Assembly (NCBI GenBank): GCA_016186995.1
Contig: JACPKQ010000022.1
Span: forward strand, 78,556 to 142,555
DNA length: 64,000 bases
Direction of reading: 5' to 3'
Source: Deltaproteobacteria bacterium
Lineage (GTDB): Bacteria > Bdellovibrionota > JACOXK01
The position numbers and the translations under genes were made by a program. Under the pieces are notes generated by a model. That model did no database searches and had not been told where the DNA came from. It worked only from the letters and a program-made list of their open reading frames with translations. Below are positions 9,843 through 19,548 of the stretch, piece by piece. The stretch's first letter is position 1, and every line of letters starts with the position of its first letter.

Positions 9843-11759
9843 ATGAAAATCATTGTTTTTAAAAATGATGAAATTGTTTTAGAAAAAGTTTTTGATGGGG
9901 AAAGTGTGTCTCTAGGACGCGCTTCCGATAACGATATTGTTTTAGAAGCACCTCATATTTCAAGGCATCAAGTTACAATTACTTTTAAAAATGGAGAGTT
10001 TCTAGTTGAAAATAGAAGCTCTGTAAAAAAACTTATTTTTGAAGGAAAAGGTTTTGAAACCTTAAAACTTAAATCAAAAGAAAGTTTTAAAATTTCTCCT
10101 TATGAAATTCAGCTTATTCAAAAAGATGTTATTACACATCCTCTTGAACGGAATGATTCCCGCGAAGAGAGTCAAGAAACTTTGCCTGTTGGATTTAATG
10201 ATGCTGGCTCTGAGCATACACATATTAGTGAAACAAGTTTAATGGGTGTTTTAGAGCCCGTTTTTGGCAGTCCTGTTTCAAAAAAACAAGAATTGCGTTC
10301 TCAAGATGTTTTTACTATTGGAAGAGCTTCTTCAAATATATTACACATAGAAGACCCGCAACTTTCTCGCCACCATGCACAGATTGTTTTCGAGCATGGA
10401 AAGTTTTATATCGAAGATTTAGTAAGTGAAAATGGCACATTGGTTAATGGAACGCGCATTACTAAACATGAACTTCATACAGGAGATGTTATTAAATTAG
10501 GGGATGCAGAGTTTCAATTTAAAATGATTGATAAAAGATTTTATGGTGTGCCAGCTCCTTCTCATTACCTCCCCCCACAACCTTATGAAATGGTAGGATT
10601 GAGAAAACCCCAAAAAAAATCGAGAAAAGTAGCTCTCACAGCGCTTTTCTCTCTTTTAGTGCTTTGTATTTTATATCTTTTTCTTGGTCCAGAAAAGAAA
10701 GAGCAAGGTCCTCAACCTGCATCTGAAATACATTCCCAAGGTGTAAAATTTGAAAATCTGGCTCATGAAGAAAAAACAAAAATAACAGAATCGATCACAG
10801 AAGCTTTACGGCTTATGAACGAAGGTGATTTTTTAGGGGCTATTAACATTTTAGAAAAGATTCGTGCTCGAGTTCCTGCTTATGAAAAATCAAATGCTCT
10901 TTTAGCTCAAGCAAAAAAATTCTATCAAGAAAGAAGAGTCGAGGAGAGCAAACAGAAAGAAAACTTGACTCAAGCTCTTCTTCAAGCAAAAGAGGGGATT
11001 TCTTTCGAGGTTTCTACAGCCATTCAAAACTATAGAAGAAGGCAGTTTCAAGAGGCTTTAGAATCCATTGATAAAGCATTGGAACAAGACCCACAAGGTG
11101 AGATTGCACCACAAGAGATTGCTCAAGCAAAAGAGCTTAAAAAGATTATTCTTCAAGAACAAAGCAGAAAAGAAGAGATAAAAAATCAAAAAGAAGAACT
11201 CAAAAAACAAGAAGCACAAATTAAAAGTTATATGAATAGGGGAAGCGTGAGGTATGCACAAGGTGACTATGTTAAAGCGATTGCATACTGGCAAAAGGTA
11301 ACAAATTATAAAGAGCCTTCTTTTAAAAAATATGTTTCTCAGGCTGAAAAAAATATTAAAGAATCTGCGTCGCATATTTTAGGAAGTTTTATAATGATGA
11401 CTCAAAGCTTAGATCAAGAATTTGAGACACTTTTTCCACGTGGAAGAGCTTTGGCAGAGGCCCCAACTGTTGATCAATTATCTGAATTGCGTCGTAAATA
11501 CGTAGATGTGCACGAAAAAGTTCCTGAAGTGACAGCTGATTTACGTCTTCAAAAAAGAAAAATAGAAGAAAAACTAGAAATATTAAATAAAGAACTGAAT
11601 GCTCACGCACAGAACCAGTATTACCAATCACTTCTTTTCCAAAGCCAAGGCAATATGGGAGAGGCGGTTCGAGTATGGAAAGAAATTGTAACTCGCTATG
11701 ATATCAAAAGTGAGTATGTCAAAAAAGCAGAAGAAAAATTAAGGAAGTATGGAAAATGA
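9843..11759 (+). CDS. Double FHA domain - TM - TPR protein
   Basis: Two FHA motifs (LGRASDNDIVLEAPHISRHQV; IGRASSNILHIEDPQLSRHHAQI), TM helix, TPR-like repeats. Confidence 0.87.
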   Translation: MKIIVFKNDEIVLEKVFDGESVSLGRASDNDIVLEAPHISRHQVTITFKNGEFLVENRSSVKKLIFEGKGFETLKLKSKESFKISPYEIQLIQKDVITHPLERNDSREESQETLPVGFNDAGSEHTHISETSLMGVLEPVFGSPVSKKQELRSQDVFTIGRASSNILHIEDPQLSRHHAQIVFEHGKFYIEDLVSENGTLVNGTRITKHELHTGDVIKLGDAEFQFKMIDKRFYGVPAPSHYLPPQPYEMVGLRKPQKKSRKVALTALFSLLVLCILYLFLGPEKKEQGPQPASEIHSQGVKFENLAHEEKTKITESITEALRLMNEGDFLGAINILEKIRARVPAYEKSNALLAQAKKFYQERRVEESKQKENLTQALLQAKEGISFEVSTAIQNYRRRQFQEALESIDKALEQDPQGEIAPQEIAQAKELKKIILQEQSRKEEIKNQKEELKKQEAQIKSYMNRGSVRYAQGDYVKAIAYWQKVTNYKEPSFKKYVSQAEKNIKESASHILGSFIMMTQSLDQEFETLFPRGRALAEAPTVDQLSELRRKYVDVHEKVPEVTADLRLQKRKIEEKLEILNKELNAHAQNQYYQSLLFQSQGNMGEAVRVWKEIVTRYDIKSEYVKKAEEKLRKYGK

Positions 11760-12496
11760 AAATACTCTGGTCAGCACATACAGTAGAAGGAAAAAGAAAG
11801 TTTAATGAAGATGCTTATTATGCAGACTCTGAAAAAGGGCTTTTTATGCTTTTAGATGGTATGGGTGGCCCTGGCTTTGGGGAAGAGGCAACAAGAAGGG
11901 TTTCTTTTTATGTAGCTGAATTTCTAGAATCTATGATGGAAAATGAAGAGGCTACTTGGCCTTATGAGCGGTTAGAGAAGTTAACACTACAGGAAAATAT
12001 TTTAAGAGTGGGTTTTCTTTCGGCTAATGAAAGGCTTTATAAGGAAGCACTACAAGAATATCAAAAAGAGGTGATGGGCACTTCTCTTCTTATTGCTCAA
12101 GTTAAAGGAAGAAAACTTATTTTAGGGCATGCGGGTACTTGTCATGCCTATCTTTTAAGAGATGGATATTTATCTGAGCTTACGGAGGATCATTCTTACG
12201 CAGCAGAAAAACGGATTGTTCCTTTACGAAGCGAAAAAAATATTTCACTTTCTGTTTTAGGCTTGCAAGAAAAACTACCCAAAGCTCAGTTTAAAGAAAA
12301 AACTCTTAAAAAAGGTGATCGAATTCTTTTAGTAAGCGATGGAGTGTCGTTAGTTGTGAGCAATCAAGAACTTCAGAGGATTCTTAATAAAAATTCTCAT
12401 GATCTTCATGCTTTTTGTGAAGAGATGACTTCTTTAGCCGAATCTCGAGATACTTCCGACAACGCCACTGCCTTCATCCTTGAAGTAGGGGATTAA
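11756..12496 (+). CDS. PP2C-family Ser/Thr protein phosphatase
   Basis: NEDAYYAD, LLDGMGG, LVSDGV, SDNATAFIL motifs. Confidence 0.92.
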   Translation: MKILWSAHTVEGKRKFNEDAYYADSEKGLFMLLDGMGGPGFGEEATRRVSFYVAEFLESMMENEEATWPYERLEKLTLQENILRVGFLSANERLYKEALQEYQKEVMGTSLLIAQVKGRKLILGHAGTCHAYLLRDGYLSELTEDHSYAAEKRIVPLRSEKNISLSVLGLQEKLPKAQFKEKTLKKGDRILLVSDGVSLVVSNQELQRILNKNSHDLHAFCEEMTSLAESRDTSDNATAFILEVGD

Positions 12497-13251
12497 AGAA
12501 TCATTTTTATAAAATGCCCAATAGCATAGGCAAGAGTGGCAGCACCCCCACCTAAGAAGAGAGTTTCGAAACCAGAAATAAGAGGTGGATGACCTAAGTC
12601 TAAATACCTTCCTTTGAAATAACCTAAAAGATAAAAAGTAATGAATGTCATAACAGCACTCACTGTGTAAATTTTTGGAATTTCTATAAAATAAGAAGCA
12701 AGAAGTGGGAGAAGGGGAATAACCCCCACAAAACAAAAAGAAATAAATGTTGCTAATGCTGATTTAAGTGGATGTGGGTTTTCGATTCTTAATCCAAGTT
12801 CTTCAACAAGCATGGTATCAATCCATCTTTTTTCATCTGAAGTAATTGTTTTAACAATGTTATCAAGTGTTACACCTTCAAACCCTTTTGCTTTGAAAAT
12901 TTGACGCACTTCTTCTTTTTCACCTTCAGGGATAAGCTCGATATGTTTTTTTTCCATTTGTCTGGCTTTTTCTATGATTTCTTGATCTGACTTAGAGCGA
13001 AAGAAGTTGCTTACTGCCATACTAAAACCATCTGCTACAAGGTTTGCCACCCCTAAGATAAGAGCTACTTCAAGTTGTAATCTGGCCCCTACAACCCCAG
13101 CGATAACAGCAAAGGTTGTGACAAGGCCATCAATAGACCCAAGCATAAAATCGCCAAGATAACTGGGTTGTGCTTTTTCAGAAAGTCTTTTTTGGATAGC
13201 ATGATGGGTATGCTCATGCATAAGCTCTTTATCTTTCATTTTTTCTGACAT
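12493..13251 (-). CDS. VIT1/CCC1 family iron/manganese transporter-like protein
   Basis: DFMLGSIDGLVTTFAVIAGVVGA ... NLVADGFSMAVSNF typical of VIT1/CCC1. Confidence 0.88.
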   Translation of the reverse strand: MSEKMKDKELMHEHTHHAIQKRLSEKAQPSYLGDFMLGSIDGLVTTFAVIAGVVGARLQLEVALILGVANLVADGFSMAVSNFFRSKSDQEIIEKARQMEKKHIELIPEGEKEEVRQIFKAKGFEGVTLDNIVKTITSDEKRWIDTMLVEELGLRIENPHPLKSALATFISFCFVGVIPLLPLLASYFIEIPKIYTVSAVMTFITFYLLGYFKGRYLDLGHPPLISGFETLFLGGGAATLAYAIGHFIKMIL

Positions 13252-13299
13252 CCCACTCGCTCCTATTTTTGAAGTATAGCATATTATAAGAGGCCCACA

Positions 13300-14118
13300 T
13301 TAATCTAAAAAAAGATCTGGTTGAAGTGGGTTTTGAGGATTCACAGCGTATTTTGAAAAATCTTTGACACCTTCTTTTTTTAAAACGTCTTCATCTAAAA
13401 AGAAGTTGCCAGTGCATTCTTTTGAGTTTTTTGTAAGTATGGCATAGGCAGCGTCTGCAACTATTTCTGGTGTTCTTGAGCATTGTACCATTTCTTCTCC
13501 ACCCAAAAGGTTTTGAACGGCTGCTGTTGCAATCGTTGTTTTTGGCCACAGAGCATTAACCGCAATTTTAAAAACTTTAAACTCTTTTGCCATTCCTAAT
13601 ACACACTCGCTCATTCCATACTTGCTCATCGTGTAAGCAAGGTGAGAGGAAAACCAATGTGGCATAAGATTAAGGGGAGGAGAAAGATTAAGAATATGTG
13701 GATTCTCACTTTTTTTAAGATGGGGGATGCATTTTTGAGAGCAAAGATATGTGCCTCTGACATTCACTGCAAACATAAGATCAAATTTTTTCATAGGTGT
13801 GTTGAGGGTGTTTGTAAGATTGATAGCGCTGGCATTGTTTACAAGAATATCTATTTTTCCAAAGGTAGTAAAAGTTTTTTGAACGGCCAGCTCTACTTCT
13901 TCTTCAAAGCGAATATCGCAAGCTAGCGGAAGTGCGGTACCCCCTCTATTTTCAATTTCTTCAGCAGCTGTAAAAATAGTACCTGGTAGTTTTGGGTGTG
14001 GGTCTTTTGTTTTTCCAATAACTACAATTTTAGCTCCGTCACGGGCTGCTTTAAGGGCTATGGCAAGGCCTATGCCACGGCTTGAACCTGTAATAAAAAG
14101 TACTTTGTCCTTTAACAT
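13300..14118 (-). CDS. Short-chain dehydrogenase/reductase
   Basis: TGSSRGIGLAIA, NNAS, YTMSKYGMSE motifs. Confidence 0.92.
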   Translation of the reverse strand: MLKDKVLFITGSSRGIGLAIALKAARDGAKIVVIGKTKDPHPKLPGTIFTAAEEIENRGGTALPLACDIRFEEEVELAVQKTFTTFGKIDILVNNASAINLTNTLNTPMKKFDLMFAVNVRGTYLCSQKCIPHLKKSENPHILNLSPPLNLMPHWFSSHLAYTMSKYGMSECVLGMAKEFKVFKIAVNALWPKTTIATAAVQNLLGGEEMVQCSRTPEIVADAAYAILTKNSKECTGNFFLDEDVLKKEGVKDFSKYAVNPQNPLQPDLFLD

Positions 14119-16685
14119 TTGATATGCCTGATGTTAAAAGTTCTTTCATCTTCTTGTAGTTTTATAAGAAGTATTTTTTTAACAATAGGTAAAAGATTTT
14201 TTTTATTTTTTGAGATGAAAGTTTTTAATTTTTGAATTGTTTCTTTGGTTCCATAGGTAGGCGTTAAATTGAGTGTATAACTTTGCATGAATTCATTACT
14301 TTTATTGTGAGATAAAGGAACAATGTTTTTAAAAATGTCATCTGCACATTGAAGGTGAGTTTCTTCAATAGCTTCGCCACGAAAGAGATGTTCCATAATG
14401 ACTTTTTCTTCCGCTAATTTAAGATTAGAGTTTTGATTAAGCAATCTTTCAAAATACTTCTTCTTGTTGCTGAGAAGGGGAAGGGATGCTTTAGCCCCCA
14501 GAACACTTTGTTTTCCCCGTTCGGATGGGTCTTTGAGCTCTTCTTTTTTTCTTAACTCTTCAGCGTTTTTCCAATTTTCTTTGTGGAGTTGTGTTATAAG
14601 CCCCCAACGTCTGTCTTGGTCTATTTCATAATTTTTAAGTTTGAGGGCGCCTTCAAGTAAGTGTTCAAGCTTCTCTTGTGAGGTTAAAGTTTTTGCGCTT
14701 GCACAAAAACGATCCAGCCACAGTTTTTGAAAATCAGAACCATCTTCTGCTTTTTCAAGGTTTTCCCACAAAAAGTGTTCAATTTTTTCTCTATAAATGT
14801 TTCGTTCTTCTTCTTTTTTGGGAAGATAATGATAACAAGAAGAAATTTTTTGAGAAACTTTTGTTGCAATCTTAATATCTTTTTCCTTTCCAAGGTTTAG
14901 AAGCACAAGATCTAAAAACTCTTGAGGTGAAAAAAGGGCGTCTCTTACCATTTCCCAAAGGGATTGCCAGAACATCATGCGGGTTTGCACATCTTCAATT
15001 TTTGAAAGATGGTTTTTTGCGTTGTGAACGGTTGTTTTATCAAGTTTAATTTTTATAAAATCACAATCTCCATAATTTGGATAAATCATGAGAGGTTGTT
15101 TTTGTCCTTTAAGTGCAGAAATCACAGTTCTTTTTTTATTATAGGTGAGAGGTAGGGCTTTTCTTAAAACAACACTTCCTTTTTTAAGATCATAGAGTCC
15201 TATTTGTGTTTTGTGCGTTCGAAGTGTTCTATATTTTTGTGGTGCTGATTGAATAAGTTCAAAAGAACTGATTTTTCCCTTTCTGTTTGTAGAATATTTT
15301 ACTTCAATCGTATTAAGACTTGCTTTTTTAAGCCATTTTTTTGTCCATCTTTTAAGATCTTTTCCGGAGGCTTTGGCTAAGGATGAAATAAAATCACGCA
15401 TCATTGTGTTTTTGAAAGCATATTTTTTGAAGTAAGCACGTAGTCCATTTCTAAATTTTGTAGGGCCTAAGTAAAAAGCAAGTTGTTTTAAAACAGAAGC
15501 CCCTTTGCCATAGGTAATGCCATCAAAGTTTGCAAACGCTTGTTGGGTGTCAGAGGCATTTGTCACAATAGGATGTGTTGTCACCCACTGATCTTCAAGA
15601 TAAGCCCACTCTTTAATGCGGGCATAAAAATCTTTCCATGCATGTTTAAACTCAGTTCCTTCTCCTGCACACAAAAAAGAAATATAAGTAGCAAAGCTTT
15701 CGTTGAGCCAAAGATCATCCCACCACTTCATAGTGACAAGGTTTCCAAACCACATGTGTGCCATTTCATGAAGAAGAGTTTCTGCTAAACTTTCTCTTTG
15801 TTGATAAGTGAGTTCCCCTCTTGAAAGATAAGCTTCGTTGAAGGTAACGGCTGCAACGTTTTCCATAGCTCCCATATTGTAATCAGGACAAATAATTTGA
15901 TCGTATTTGTGAAAAGGATAAGGATAATCAAAATATTTTTGAAAGAATTCAAACCCTTGTTGAGTCAGTTTAAACCAGTCTTGAACAGGTACATAGTTTG
16001 ACATAGAGTGCCTGGCAAAAAGTCTTAAAGGAATTTTTCCTGCTTCGTCTTTCCACATTTTGTAAGGGCCTGCATGGAGAGAGAAAATATAGGTGCTAAA
16101 CTTTTCTGATTTCGGAAATTTCCAAAGTTTTTTATTTTTTGAACTTTTTGTGACAGATTTTTCTGTAGTTGAGGAAATAACATGCCACTCTTCGGGTGCG
16201 TCAACGTAGAGAGAATAAGTTGCTTTAAGATCAGGTTGATCAAAGCATGGAAACATGTGATTGGCTTCAAAGGGTTCAAAATCAGAATAAACATAAACTT
16301 TTTGGTCTTCTGGGTCTTGAAAACGATAAAGCCCGTTTCCTGTTTTGCTGTAATCTCTTTGAAACTGAATAGAAATAATGTTGTGTCTGTAAACGAGAGG
16401 TTTGGACGGAATTTCAATGTAAAAATTATTGTAAGTAGGTTTTAAAATTTCTTCATCGTTTACAAAAAGTCGAAGTACTTTTCCGTTATCAAAATCAACG
16501 GTTAAAGGATAGGTGCCATCTTTAAGAAAAAAGTGAATATCAACACGGCCTGAAAAGTATGGCTTTTTTTCGTCCAAACTCATATCAAGGTCGTAATGAA
16601 CGTTTGAGATAAGAGATGAACGAAAAAGGGCGTGATCTTGAGTCATGTAAGGCCCCGGTTTTCTTTTGATTTTTAATCTACCCAT
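14112..16685 (-). CDS. M1 family aminopeptidase
   Basis: GAMENVAAVTFNE and HEMAHMWFGNLVTMKWWDDLWLNES. Confidence 0.95.
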   Translation of the reverse strand: MGRLKIKRKPGPYMTQDHALFRSSLISNVHYDLDMSLDEKKPYFSGRVDIHFFLKDGTYPLTVDFDNGKVLRLFVNDEEILKPTYNNFYIEIPSKPLVYRHNIISIQFQRDYSKTGNGLYRFQDPEDQKVYVYSDFEPFEANHMFPCFDQPDLKATYSLYVDAPEEWHVISSTTEKSVTKSSKNKKLWKFPKSEKFSTYIFSLHAGPYKMWKDEAGKIPLRLFARHSMSNYVPVQDWFKLTQQGFEFFQKYFDYPYPFHKYDQIICPDYNMGAMENVAAVTFNEAYLSRGELTYQQRESLAETLLHEMAHMWFGNLVTMKWWDDLWLNESFATYISFLCAGEGTEFKHAWKDFYARIKEWAYLEDQWVTTHPIVTNASDTQQAFANFDGITYGKGASVLKQLAFYLGPTKFRNGLRAYFKKYAFKNTMMRDFISSLAKASGKDLKRWTKKWLKKASLNTIEVKYSTNRKGKISSFELIQSAPQKYRTLRTHKTQIGLYDLKKGSVVLRKALPLTYNKKRTVISALKGQKQPLMIYPNYGDCDFIKIKLDKTTVHNAKNHLSKIEDVQTRMMFWQSLWEMVRDALFSPQEFLDLVLLNLGKEKDIKIATKVSQKISSCYHYLPKKEEERNIYREKIEHFLWENLEKAEDGSDFQKLWLDRFCASAKTLTSQEKLEHLLEGALKLKNYEIDQDRRWGLITQLHKENWKNAEELRKKEELKDPSERGKQSVLGAKASLPLLSNKKKYFERLLNQNSNLKLAEEKVIMEHLFRGEAIEETHLQCADDIFKNIVPLSHNKSNEFMQSYTLNLTPTYGTKETIQKLKTFISKNKKNLLPIVKKILLIKLQEDERTFNIRHIKC

Positions 16686-16905
16686 AACCTATTGTAAATA
16701 CTTGTGAATTTTACTCAAGTCAATGCCTTGCCATTGACTAGATTTTAGTTTTGTTAAGTATTTAACCAAAAATGCACAACCTGCTGAAAACACATGTAAA
16801 AATAATGAAATCACGAGTATTTTGTCTATTTTTTAAACAAATGTCAGTGTTTTAGTCCCAGGTTAAAATAGAAGAATATCTATTAATTTTAATGAGTTAG
16901 CTTTA

Positions 16906-16921
16906 TGGCATAGAGCTTGCT
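16906..16921 (+). promoter_or_regulatory. Sigma54 (-24/-12) promoter upstream of Flp pilin operon
   Basis: tggcatagagcttgct: GG-N10-GC spacing, close to TGGCACN5TTGCW. Confidence 0.85.
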
Positions 16922-17064
16922 CTTTAAATAAGTGAAGCAATACAAGGCCACCATAAAGGGGGGCCAGATTGGAGAAAAACCAAGAAATTTGGTATACTTA
17001 GGTAAGAAGATTGGGGAGTTCCTCTCAAGAATCCTTGTCTGTATCTAAGTTAAAAAAACAGAGG

Positions 17065-17108
17065 TCCCTGTTTCAAGCAGGGATGATAGGAAATAAAGGG
17101 AGGCTATC
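17065..17108 (+). promoter_or_regulatory. Structured 5' leader of pilin gene (two adjacent hairpins, SD in loop)
   Basis: tccctg/caggga hairpin (17065-17083) followed by gatag (17085-17089)/ctatc (17104-17108) enclosing the aaagggagg Shine-Dalgarno. Confidence 0.4.
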
Positions 17109-17111
17109 GTT

Positions 17112-17303
17112 ATGTTAAAAAGATTTTTCACAGAAGAAAAAGGTCAATCAGCTACTGAATATATCTTGATCGTTTCTGTTATTGTCGGTGTTGTTCTTGT
17201 TGTAGGACGAGTTTTTAAAGACCAGCTTCAACAGATTGTCGGAAACGTTATGGGTCAAGTTCAAAAAAGCGCCCAATCATTTATGGGTGGCGGCGGTCAA
17301 TAA
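17112..17303 (+). CDS. Flp/Fap-type pilin-like protein
   Basis: Short; EEKGQSATEYILIVSVIVGVVLVV class-III prepilin-like motif. Confidence 0.85.
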   Translation: MLKRFFTEEKGQSATEYILIVSVIVGVVLVVGRVFKDQLQQIVGNVMGQVQKSAQSFMGGGGQ

Positions 17304-17397
17304 TTATTTTTTGAAGGTCGAAAATCAAAAAGTAAGTTAAGGAAAAAGGAAGAGTCCACATAAAAAGGGCGCTTCCTTTTTCTAGGGTTTTGTTCAT

Positions 17398-17595
17398 ATG
17401 GTACGTTTGTGGAAACAATTCCTAAAAGATGAAAGTGGTCAAACGGCCACAGAATACATTCTTGTCATCGCTATTCTCTCGCTTTTTATTATTAAAGCGC
17501 TCGGTTTTTTTCGCGAAATTTTTTTAGAAGCAACACCTCAATTTGCAGACATCATTGAAGATGATTTGAAAACAGGAAGGGGGTTTGGAGAATAA
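17398..17595 (+). CDS. Flp/Fap-type pilin-like protein
   Basis: DESGQTATEYILVIAILSLF motif; directly downstream of first pilin. Confidence 0.82.
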   Translation: MVRLWKQFLKDESGQTATEYILVIAILSLFIIKALGFFREIFLEATPQFADIIEDDLKTGRGFGE

Positions 17596-18143
17596 TGGTT
17601 TTTGATATTCCGAGTTCTGTAGGCATTATTCTTCTAGCTACTACTTTGTTTTGCGTTATTACAGATTTTGTCAACGGAAAAATTTATAACTCTGTGACTT
17701 TTTCTATTATAGGTGTGGGTCTTTTATACCACAGCTTTTTTGCACAAGGTCATGGTTTTCAATTTTCAATTTTGGGCGTTGCGCTTGGTTTTGCTCTCTT
17801 TTTTTCATTTTTTGCTTTGCAAGCTATGGGGGCAGGAGATGTTAAACTTCTTATGGCTATAGGAGCTTTAACAGGGTGGCGCTTTACTTTAGGGGTAGCC
17901 ATCCTTTCATTTTTAGCAGGGGGGGTGATCTCAATCTTCCTTCTTATAAAACATGAAAGGTTTAAAAAAACTTTGAAATCAATAGGAACACTTTTGTGGA
18001 CGATGGTTGTTCCAGAAATGAAAATGCAAACACCAAAGATTGAAGATTGTCTTTTGTCTCCTTTTGCTTTGCCACTTTTTATTGGAGTGGTTCTTCAATA
18101 TTTTAAATTTATCGATATCGTTTCTCTTATGTGGAAGTTTTAA
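17595..18143 (+). CDS. cpaA: A24 prepilin peptidase (TadV/CpaA-like)
   Basis: Polytopic; VITDFVNGKIYNSVT and GAGDVKLLMAIGALTG aspartyl motifs. Confidence 0.92.
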   Translation: MVFDIPSSVGIILLATTLFCVITDFVNGKIYNSVTFSIIGVGLLYHSFFAQGHGFQFSILGVALGFALFFSFFALQAMGAGDVKLLMAIGALTGWRFTLGVAILSFLAGGVISIFLLIKHERFKKTLKSIGTLLWTMVVPEMKMQTPKIEDCLLSPFALPLFIGVVLQYFKFIDIVSLMWKF

Positions 18144-18388
18144 AAATGAATGAAAAAGGCCAAACCATTGTTGAGTATGTTCTTGTGTTGGCGATGAGCA
18201 CAATGATTATTGTCATAGTTTCAACCTATTTTCAAAAACCCCTTGGGCAGATTTTAGGTTTCTATCAAACAAGTATAGAATCGCTTGTTCGTTCTGGAGA
18301 TCTTAAATATGGAACACCCAGTGGGGATAAAGAAAAGCAAGAAGCTCCTCGGTTGAGGCATCAAGCTTTTAAGGAGTTTGCGAAATGA
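18131..18388 (+). CDS. Class-III prepilin-like protein
   Basis: MNEKGQTIVEYVLVLAMSTMIIVIVS. Confidence 0.75.
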   Translation: MEVLKMNEKGQTIVEYVLVLAMSTMIIVIVSTYFQKPLGQILGFYQTSIESLVRSGDLKYGTPSGDKEKQEAPRLRHQAFKEFAK

Positions 18389-18990
18389 AATTGTTGCGAA
18401 GCTTAAGTTCTTGGAATGGCATAATAACAACTTTGGTTCTGAGTAGGGAGGGTATTTACCCAATCCCTACTCTCTCATGGATACGTGTCATTGCGAGTGC
18501 AGCGAAGCAATCCCCTAGAATTCTTAAAAGAATTCTAGGAGATCACCACGGTTCATTTCATGAACCTCGTGATGACAGAAAAGCTGAAAAGGGGCAGGCG
18601 TTGACTGAATTTTTGCTTATTTTTATTTTACTTCTTTTTTTAATTCTTCTTCACTTTCAAGCTTCCATGAGTTTTGTTTCAAGTTCCTATATGAACTATG
18701 TTTCTTTCATGGGGGCTCGTACCAATATGGTGAGTGGAGAAGATCGTGCCCGGGCTGTTATTGAAAACATGTTAGGGCCATCTGAAGCAGGTTATCTAAG
18801 CCCTTTTGCTAGAGCAGAAGAAGCTCGGGTTACAGAAGGTGGGGTGGGTATTCCTTATAAATCCTATCTTTATATTCCTATTTTAAGATTTCAGGGACAA
18901 AAGGAAATGAATTTAGAAGCTACAACCCCTATGCGAAGAGAACCTGATTCTAATGCCTGTGGAAATCTGGAGCATGACAATGGGTGCTAA
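18385..18990 (+). CDS. TadE-like pseudopilin with repeat-derived N-terminal extension
   Basis: ATGA overlap with upstream gene; EKGQALTEFLLIFILLLFLILLHF; residues ~6-67 derive from repeat DNA. Confidence 0.75.
   Translation: MKLLRSLSSWNGIITTLVLSREGIYPIPTLSWIRVIASAAKQSPRILKRILGDHHGSFHEPRDDRKAEKGQALTEFLLIFILLLFLILLHFQASMSFVSSSYMNYVSFMGARTNMVSGEDRARAVIENMLGPSEAGYLSPFARAEEARVTEGGVGIPYKSYLYIPILRFQGQKEMNLEATTPMRREPDSNACGNLEHDNGC
18402..18590. repeat. Composite palindromic repeat (boundary + swapped-stem module + 'gtcattgcgag' REP-like unit) in frame in TadE-like gene
   Basis: cttaagttcttggaatgg boundary; gagtagggagggt/accc..tccctactc hairpin (18441-18472); gtcattgcgag...gcgaagcaatcccctagaattc...gaattctagg...ctcgtgatgacag. 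Confidence 0.8.
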
Positions 18991-19531
18991 CAATCTTTAT
19001 CTTTTTGTGAAATACGCCGATAAGCTCTCGGGATGTATTATTATGAAGTTTCGAAGTTATGTAAAGAAATGGTCTAGCATGTCCATGAGCACGGGGCAGT
19101 CGGCTATTGAATTTGTCTTTGTTGTTCCTGTTTTATTCCTATTGCTGTTATGGACGTTTCAATTTTTTTACGCGATCCACACATCAAATGTGAACCAAAA
19201 ATATGCGAGAGAAGAGCTTATGAAACAAATAAATCACCACAGGGATTTAAGAAACTCATCGGCTCCCGGGGTTGCACAATATGATTTTGAAAATGATGGG
19301 TACTTCCTCTCTGAGAGAATGCCGCATATGGAAAAAGATATTTATAGAAATCGTTTTTCAAACGGAAAAACTTTTTTTGCAGTGAGTGTGACAGGTACAC
19401 CTGAAGGAAGCGATGTACCGCAAAGAATTGTAGGAGAACCGAAGGTCAACGAAAAAGGTGAAATGGATCAAAAAAATATTTTAAAAGTTTATACGACGGT
19501 CGGAATTTGTCGTGATGAGGAATGTAAGTAA
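18980..19531 (+). CDS. TadE-like pseudopilin
   Basis: TGQSAIEFVFVVPVLFLLLLWTFQFFYAIHTSNVNQKYAREEL; start uncertain (18953, 18980 or 19043). Confidence 0.72.
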   Translation: MGANNLYLFVKYADKLSGCIIMKFRSYVKKWSSMSMSTGQSAIEFVFVVPVLFLLLLWTFQFFYAIHTSNVNQKYAREELMKQINHHRDLRNSSAPGVAQYDFENDGYFLSERMPHMEKDIYRNRFSNGKTFFAVSVTGTPEGSDVPQRIVGEPKVNEKGEMDQKNILKVYTTVGICRDEECK

Positions 19532-19548
19532 AGGGGAAGGTTAAATAC

